DNA from: Ustulina deusta
Taxonomy: Eukaryota > Ascomycota > Sordariomycetes > Xylariales > Xylariaceae
NCBI GenBank assembly: GCA_023159155.1
Contig: JAJNNX010000004.1
Location: 1,116,001 to 1,180,000, forward strand
DNA: 64,000 bases
Direction: 5' to 3'
In this document: in pieces, positions 56,101 to 64,000 of the stretch
How the letters are laid out: each line of letters begins with the position of its first letter
How positions within the stretch are numbered: the first letter of the stretch is position 1
Made by a program: the position numbers and the translations under genes
Notes under the pieces: model-generated
Databases searched by the model: none
Seen by the model: only the letters and a program-made list of their open reading frames with translations
What the model was told of the DNA's origin: nothing

Positions 56101-59100
56101 TTAATAAGCATTATATAGTACTAAGTACTTATAATCTTTGCTTAGTTCTAAAATTCTTTAAATAAAAAGTTTATATTTAAGTTATATAATATAGTTAAAA
56201 AGTTTTTAATATATATTAATCTAGCACTTATATAGCGTTTTTTAGATATTTTATATAAATATTAATTTAAAAAAAGTTACTGCTTAAAAAAATATAGCAA
56301 TATTAATAATATAAAAAACTTGCTTATTATTTATTTGTATAGTATTAATTATAACTTTATAATTAAAATTATAATTATTTTTAATTAAAAATTTGAATTA
56401 TTAAAGTGCTAAGTTATATAATTAATAGTAATAATAAAATTTCTAGATTTTTTTTAAAGTTAAATAATTAATATTATATCCTATATAACTAAATATTATA
56501 TATAGTCTTTTTATATAAAAATATTTAAATTAATAATATAATTATTATAACTCTATTTTAGTAAAGTATAGTCTAGCTTTATAAAAGTTTATATTAAAAA
56601 ATAAATATTCTTATTTATATATAATAAGAATAGTTTTTTTATTTTTTTATATAATAATATTTTTTGTATTATTAAAGTAAACCTATAAGCAATTAGCATT
56701 TTTTAGCAAAAATAGGAATAGTATCGGGCTATTTAAAATATAATATGTTATTATACTAAAGGAATTATCTATTTGTATAGTACTTATAATAATAATTATA
56801 TTATTACTGCTAAACCTAATATTTGTGCTGCTTAGGGTTCAGTTTATTTTTATATAAGGGTAAAATCTAAAATAGGCTTTTAATTATGCTTTTTTTACCG
56901 TTAAGTAGTTCGAAGCGCCTATATCTTAGAGTTCGCTTTAGTACTTTATATAATACTAGTTACTAAAAGTAAACTAATTAGATAGTACATCTGTTTTATA
57001 GTTTTAAATATTCTTTTTAGTTATATAGTAAATAAAACTATTATTTATTAAAAATTAGGTAGATTAGCTACTAAATTCTTTATTAAGTTTTTTATTACTT
57101 TTGTTTAATTTTAGGTATTTTTTATATTTTGTAAAATATACTAAGAACTTTTTAGGTATAAGTTCTGCTTTATTAATTATTTTGTACGAATTAAAATATT
57201 AATCTTTTATATAAGCCTGTTTTTAAAGGATATATTTAGTTAATTATTAACTTTCTTTATAGTATATAAAGCATTTTTTGTTTATATAGTAGTTTTGGCC
57301 TTTTTGGTTTTTTTAGTAGTCCTGCTATATACTTGGCCTACTTAATAATCTAAAAAATCTATACTATTAGCTTTTTATATAATAGCTTTAGTTATATTTC
57401 TTATTAGTAAAGTAAGTATTGTTGTTTTTTTATATAAAGCTTTTTGGTATATTATCTAACGCTATCCGAATATATGTTTAAAAATCCAAAAAAAAACTTT
57501 TGCTTGTTAGCTTTTGGAATATAAGAGCTATAGCTAATTTTAGAACCCCTTAGCATGCTTATATAATTATTATACTTAGCTAGATCTTTTTTTAGTAATT
57601 TATATTAAATACTTATTATATTTTTAAAAGCTTATTAATTATAAGATCTAATACTTTATATAATACTAAATCTAGGTATTTTTTTTTATTTATATAAATA
57701 TAATTATAGTCTAGTTAACCTAGTACTAACTATAGTTTATATTAGTATTAAAATAAATATTTATTATATAATAGATTTTATATTAGGTTTTCTTAAGTTT
57801 AATCTAGTATATAAAATAGTTTTCCGTACGCTTTTTAAAAATTGTTAAAAATATTATATAGTATTAGTTTTTTATAATTCCGAATTATTAGTATATATTT
57901 ATAAATAAGTGTGCTTTATTATATAAAAAGTTATATAGCTTGCCTATATAGTTCTTTTTTTTTTTTTTTTTTTTTAAAAAGATCGCATATTTTTTAAAAA
58001 AAATTATTCTATTTTATACAATCCTTATAAAGAATAAATCCAGAAATAGGTTGCTTGTTATAGGGTCTAGTATTATATAAAGGTATACTTGTTATAATAA
58101 AGTTTAAAAAGGGTTATAAATAATAAAGTATTTATATATAGGTTAAAAATTTGGTTTATAACCTGCCTTTGTTATATATCTATATATATATTTAAAAATA
58201 TTCTAAAACTTAATAGTAGATTATATAGGTAAATAAGGGGTCTGATCTTTAGGGGTTTAGAATTATATGTTTTTTAAAGGTTTAGGCCGTATAAGTTCTG
58301 GTTGTCTGATCTCTGGTTCTATTTTTGTTTGTACGATAAGTGTAAGGGCTGGGGTATACTAAAGTATAAAAGTAAACTAAAAAGTAGGCCGAAGTTGTTA
58401 ATTTAGTATAAGAAAAACTAAAAATTGTTATATAATAGGAGTAAAAGTAAATTAAATAACTAATAGCTTTAGAAAATCTTTAATAAATTTAAATTCTTTT
58501 TATATAATTTAAGCAAGGTTTTTTATATATATGCTTAGATCGCTTTATAGCTATATTTTTTTATATATAATAGCTTTAGAAAGTTTTATATAAATATTTA
58601 TATAAAATTATATAAAATATTTAGGTTTTTATTTTATAAAATCTTTTTTATATATTTTTTAAAATATTTGTTTATTATTAATTATATAGTTATATTTTTT
58701 GATTTAAAAAGCTATATATATATTAAAAATTATTTTTAATGCTATATTTAGATTAATTAGTTAGCCCTAATATTAAAAATCAAATATATTTTTTATATTT
58801 TTAAAGTTAATATTAAGTTTTAAAGTAAATTTATTATATATAAATTAAAAATATATTTTAGTAGCTTTTATAATTTTATATAATAAATATAATACTATAA
58901 TAAAAAATTAAAAAAAAAATATTATTTAGCTATTATATAATAATATAGTTAGAAGTAATATAATTATATATTATTTTTGTTTTTTTTATATAGTACTTTT
59001 AATATTTTTTATAAAAAGTTAATACTTATATATTAAAAATTAGATCTTTTTTATTTTTTTTATAACAAATAAATATATTTAATAACCTATAATATAAAGT

Positions 59101-59282
59101 ATTTATTTTATTTTATATAATATTACTATTACTACTTTATAAAAAAGTAATAGTTATATAGTAAAGATTTTAAAATATAATATAAAAACTTATTTAAATA
59201 AGTTTAATTTTGTTTTTATTTTTATTAATTTATAATATATTTTTGCAATTTTTTTTAAAATATTTTTATAACTACTAATTAG

Positions 59283-59581
59283 TATTAAATAAGCTATATA
59301 TAATATATTATATATAAAATAAATAATATGTATAGATAGAATATAATATATTGTACTATATTATTTATAAAAAAAAAAAAAAAAAAATGTTTGTACAAAG
59401 CATAAATTTTTTATATTTATATAAGAGCTCACGCTATCGTACGAACTAACATAACAAAAAGGAAATAAAGTCCCCTTTGTCCGGCCAAAGTCCGGCTAAC
59501 ATCCGTACAACAGCCGAGCGTAAACTCGCACTCCATACAAGTTGCACAATAAGGTTGTAACCAATACCAGTTATTCCAACA
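59283..59581 (-). repeat. Family-A LTR, 5' LTR of the nested reverse element
   Basis: Well preserved at its right end (AATACCAGTTATTCCAACA), with GTCCGGCCAAAGTCCGGC inside. Less mutated than its partner at 52259-52560. Confidence 0.72.
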
Positions 59582-59754
59582 AAAATAAATATATATATAA
59601 TAAGAAAATAAATATATATATTAATATATAGCGCTATAATAAGCTTATAATTGTTAGGATTGTTTATTAGTAATAATACTATATAATAATTGCTGTTTTA
59701 GCTAATAATTCTTGGTATATAATCATTATTGCTAAAAAGCTAGATAGCGTCTAT

Positions 59755-59806
<52 letters not shown>

Positions 59807-60370
59807 GTATATAAGGATAAGCAAACATATAAAGCAGAAAATTTTAAAAAATAACAAAAAAACGGAAAGCAATAGGAGATTTAAGTACTTTTTTATATGC
59901 AAGCTTTTTTATATACAAGCTAACCTAACTTTTAATTAGTTAACTTTTTTTTATATAAATAACTTGTTTAGTTAACCAAATATAAATAACTTTAAAAGCT
60001 TTTAATTAGCAACTGCCTGTATAAGGCCTATTAACCGGACAAGCTAGCTAATTATAAACTTTACTATTATACGGAGTAAGAACAAATATTTAGCTTTGAT
60101 TTAAATAGTTACTAAGTAACGTTTAGCCTATAGTTTTTAATTAACTATATAACTAAAGCAATAGTTTTGCAATATTATTGTATAACTTTATTAGAAAAAA
60201 ATAATTTATTAATCTAGCAGCTATACGTATAGACTAGATTGCTAATCTAGTTGCTTCTTTAGTAGTTAAACTTTTGTATGTATATTTAAGCAGTTATATA
60301 GTTGTTTTTTTTTTTTTTTTTGTTCTTTCTATATAACGGGCAGTTATAACTAAAAAAAAAAAATAGCTAG
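59582..60370 (+). mobile_element. Trailer (3' part) of the second forward Copia element
   Basis: Continues the forward trailer interrupted at 52258 and matches 45.5-46.28 kb, ending GGCAGTTATAACT then an A-run before the LTR. Confidence 0.65.
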
Positions 60371-60666
60371 TATTAGAATAACTAGCATTAGTTATAACCT
60401 TATTATATAACTTGTATAAAATGCAAGTTTATGCTCGGATGTTATATAGATATTAGCTAGACTTCGGCCGGACAAAAAAGATCTTATTTTTTTTTTATTA
60501 TGTTAGCTCATACAATAGCGTAAGCTTTTATATAAATATAAAAGACTTATACTTTATACAAACATTTTTTTTTTTTTAATATAAATAATATAATATAATA
60601 TATTATATTTTATCCATATGTATTATTTGTTTTATATATAATATATCGTATATAGCCCATTCAATA
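60371..60666 (+). repeat. Family-A LTR closing the 22-kb forward block
   Basis: TATTAGAATAACTAGC (RIP form of TGTTGGAATAACTGG) to CCCATTCAATA, followed by TTTTT as found before 38656. Confidence 0.7.
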
Positions 60667-63600
60667 TTTTTAGTTATTAATGTTTAGTTTTTTATATATA
60701 AACTAACAAAGCTTGGGTTGCTGCTTTGCTTTCGGTTAATATTTAGATCTAAGTACCTGCAAACAAGCTGTTTATTTTTTTTATTACACAGATCTTTTGT
60801 TAGAAAAAATACTTTTATATAGTCTTTATCTAGTTATATAGTGCTATTATTACTATTTATATATAGAATACGTATATAAATCGTAATAGTTTTTTATTTT
60901 GCAAATATTATTAAGTTATTAGTTTTTAAAGCAATACTTATATAGCATATATTTAGCGATCGTATAGTGCTCGGTACAGTTATTATATTTAAAAAGAAAT
61001 AAAAGTTAGTTATATAATAAAAAAATAAATATATAAGTTAAAAAGTAAAGTTATTCAGGTTATATTATTTTTATTGTTTTTTTAAAATTAATTAATTATA
61101 TATTACTTTTATTTATTTAGACTTTTTTTTTTTTATAAATGTTATTATTATATATAACTTTTATATTTTATTTATAAACGTTTTTATTTATACGGTTAAC
61201 TTGTTTATTAATACAAAAGTTTTTAATGCCTAGTTTAAAGTTCTTTTTATAAACATATCGGCTAGATTATTTTTATTATTAATTTATTATATTTTAAAAA
61301 TCTTTTTTCTTTTATATAACTTTTATAGCAATATAATATCGATTATAAGGCGTTTTTTTTATATTATGCCTAGTTTAACTAAGCAGTTATATAATAACTT
61401 TAAGTTTAAACATAAAATAGCTAGAATTAAAAGTAATTTGAAAATAATTATAATCTTTTAAAATATTATATAAAGAGTAATAACGTTATTAAAACTATTA
61501 ATTATGCTATATAATTTATTAACAAATATATTTCTGGTTATTTATTTATATTTATTTAAGTTTTAATATATAATATTATTTTTAATTTTAAAGCTAGATT
61601 CTTTTTTTATATAGTACTTTATACTTAATATAATAATAAAATTAAGCTAAAAAGTTATATTTATATTATTTGCAAACAATCTATTTATAAAAATAAATAG
61701 TTTTATATAGCGTAAATTTAATAATATAAAAGTTAAACCGCAGTTCTAATTATTTAATTATTATTAGATCTTTTAATTTAGGTTTTTAATATTATGCAGT
61801 ATTAAGTTCATTACTTAGGCAGCAATATAAAAATTATATATTGTTTTGGATTAGCAGATACTGCTAATATATATATTTCTAGCTTATTGCAAAATATATT
61901 ACTGTTTTGAATTAGTTATATAAAGGTTAATTAAGTCTAGCTGGTTTGCTTGGTTTTTTTAAATTAAAGTAATATTTTTTTTAAATAATAATATAATTTG
62001 TTTATTATTAAACTTTATAAAGTAGTTTGGCCAGAGAACTTTTTTTAGTTTTATATAAAACTTAGCTTATTATAGTTTATACTTTTTTTTTAAAAAAAGC
62101 CTAGCGTTATAAAATTAAATATATTATTTGTTTATAAATTAGTAATACTAAAATTATATAATAATACTTCTATAAATAAAAGGCATAAATTATATATAGA
62201 AATAGTTATTTTTAGTTTTTTGCAGTAATATTAGTAGTAGGTCTTAAACTAGTATAGCTTAGATTCCATAAATCTATATAATAGTTATATAATTTATAAG
62301 ATTATTTTATTAAGATATTTTGATTTTAGTTCGGATAGCAATTATATAAAAATCTTTTTAGCTAGTTTGTTTTTTGATTATATGTATGCCTAGGTAATAT
62401 CTCGAAGTTCGCCCGAAGCATTAAAATCGCGTATTAAAAAAAGGCCTAATATAAGGAGTAATCTTTAGCTTATTTATTAGATAATCAGCAATTAAATAAG
62501 TACTATTTTCTTATTATTATTATTGTAGCTTTATATAACAAGTTAGGACTTTTTATATAGCTTAGTTATTTTTTTTGATTTTTTATATAAGCTAAGATTT
62601 AAAAATATAAACGTTATTATATTTAGCTAGGTTATATTTTATAAATTAGAATATACTTTATGCAACAAGATTATTAATCTTTATAGCGTCCAACTTTTTA
62701 AATAAGGCTCCAGATATATTAATTATATTATTTTTGCATAGCTTAACTGCTAGGGTATAATTCTGTTTTTTTTTAAAAGTTAAAAATAATTAGCTAATTT
62801 ATTATATAAAAACTATAAAAAAATTTATAGCTTTAGAAGAACGTTTTTGTTTTTTTTATATAATAAGTTATTAAAAAAGTTATATTTTATTTATTTTTTT
62901 GTTCTATTTATATAAAATAGCTTTTTTAGTTATACAGTAATAAAGTTTAATTTATGTTTATTTAAACCATATTAAGCTGTTTATTAAATTAATAATTATA
63001 TTAGATCTTTTAATTAACTTAATTTTGTATGGTCTGTTCCAGCTTTTTTTTTTCTGCTATACTATTATTTTATTGCGTAGAAGCAGTAAGAGTATATTAC
63101 ATAAAGCAGGCCTATTACACTAGTTGATTGTATAGTTAATTTCAACTTTTGCTTTTTTTTTATGTAATATTTTTATAGTTTTTTTAATTATTTTAGCTCT
63201 TTATATAATATTAAGCAAAAAGGGCAAGTCCTAATTAACTCTAGAATAAGCTCCGAAAACAAGTAGAGTTAATATAAAACTATTTAATCCAGCGGTATTA
63301 TTTAAAGCTTTAATTATTATTTATAAAATTGACTTGTTTTTTATATAATAATCAATTTTAATTTTTAATATATTATATATATAGCAGAAAGATCTATATA
63401 CCTTTTTAATTTTGCTGATCGCTTAATATACTTTAATAGGCATTATATAGCATTACGTGCTTATAATCTTTGCCTGGTTCTTTTTAAACAAAAAATTTAT
63501 ATTTAAGTTATATATAACGTAGTTAGAGAGTCTTTAGTATACGTTAATCTAATACTTGTATAGCGCTTTTTAAGCGTTTTATACAGATATTAATTTAAAA

Positions 63601-64000
63601 AAATTATTGCTTAAAAAAATATAGTAGTATTAATAATATAAAAAACTTGTTTATTGTTTATTTATATAGTATTAATTATAACTTTATAATTAAAATTATA
63701 ATTATTTTTAATTAAGAATTTGAATTATTAAGATATTTAGTTATATAATTAATAATAATAATAGAATTTCTAGATCTCTTTTAAAGTTAAATAGCTTATA
63801 TTATGTTCTATATAACTAAGCATATTATATAATCTTTTTATATAAAAGTGTCTAAAGCGGCAGTATAACTATTATAGTTCTATTTTAGTAAAATATAATT
63901 TAGTTTTATATAAACTTATATTAAAAAATAAATGTTTTTATTTGCGTATAATAAAAATAGTTCTTTTGTTTTTTTATATAATAATATCTTTTATATTATT

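Larger units (their letters stand above)
52259..59581 (-). mobile_element. Complete reverse Copia element nested in the second forward copy
   Basis: 7.3 kb with reverse LTRs at both ends (52259-52560 and 59283-59581), the same size as the forward element at 39265-46581. Order on the minus strand is LTR, ~310-bp leader, interior, trailer, LTR. The host trailer sequence breaks at TATTAAAA before it and resumes at AAAATAAATATATAT after it. A/T-rich flanks prevent fixing the duplication length. A plus-strand open frame at 53900-54232 is antisense to this element. Confidence 0.72.
38656..60666 (+). mobile_element. 22-kb composite insertion: tandem forward Copia elements sharing LTRs
   Basis: Order: LTR (38656-38953), ~310-bp leader, LTR (39265-39567), leader, Copia interior and trailer, LTR (46279-46581), second interior and trailer, LTR (60371-60666). 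The second interior is interrupted at 52258/59582 by a reverse element. Outer flanks carry TTTTT on both sides, so the block behaves as one insertion in the outer reverse element. Shared LTRs and the extra LTR-leader unit indicate unequal recombination between LTRs. Confidence 0.68.
37627..64000 (-). mobile_element. Outermost Copia element (reverse), split by a 22-kb insertion
   Basis: On the minus strand, the 3' LTR (37627-37937) and trailer (37938-38655) form one half; the coding interior resumes at 60667 and runs past the window end. The break is bracketed by TTTTT at 38651-38655 and 60667-60671. Sequence on both sides rejoins into the arrangement seen uninterrupted at 3460-3560 and in the other copies. 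Coding capacity is destroyed by stops. Confidence 0.72.

Overview
The window looks like a piece of a filamentous ascomycete (Pezizomycotina) genome with two compartments. Protein-coding DNA of roughly balanced base composition (about 12.0-36.2 kb) is embedded between very AT-rich blocks (1-11.9 kb and 36.3-64 kb) that are full of stop codons in every frame and carry TpA-rich decay of the kind left by repeat-induced point mutation (RIP). Introns are 47-97 nt, mostly about 50 nt, with GT...AG ends and often CTAAC/CTGAC-like branch sites, which also points to Pezizomycotina. I cannot name the species.

Left AT-rich block: a decayed forward Ty1/Copia element (45-6408). It is interrupted by an 0.8-kb element with a tRNA-like head and perfect 13-bp target duplications (126-917) and by a 1.9-kb element with 299-bp direct terminal repeats (3564-5460). 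Further right are a solo LTR with a perfect 5-bp duplication (8829-9130) and a second copy of the tRNA-headed element with its own 13-bp duplication (10922-11707).

Gene island: a coiled-coil / REase-like / kinase-like fusion protein (12258-14798); two tandem paralogous J-domain genes on the minus strand, both broken by stop codons (15088-16643 and 17260-19586); a small coiled-coil protein; a small protein with ADP-ribosyltransferase-like motif spacing; a ferric-reductase-like membrane protein that lacks its NAD(P)H-binding core; a small membrane protein; an Hst3/Hst4-type sirtuin; a region of degenerate ~300-bp repeats and short palindromes; a five-exon Ulp1-like (C48) cysteine protease; a Ser/Thr-rich GPI-anchored wall protein divergent from a small Myb-like protein across a promoter with three CGG-N3-CGG sites; a striking 1.3-kb non-coding array of CYRGTACG motifs with 16/16/23-bp spacing; and two small orphan genes at the right edge.

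Right AT-rich block: one nested pile of a single Copia family. A reverse element (37627 to beyond 64000) was split by a 22-kb forward tandem of the same family (38656-60666, flanked by TTTTT). One forward copy in that tandem was in turn split by a complete reverse copy (52259-59581).

The island genes do not form an obvious pathway. They are orphan or fast-evolving accessory genes (kinase-like, sirtuin, SUMO-protease-like, ART-like, J-domain) typical of dispensable, transposon-bounded fungal regions. Exon joins were worked out by eye from splice motifs and reading frames and have no transcript support.
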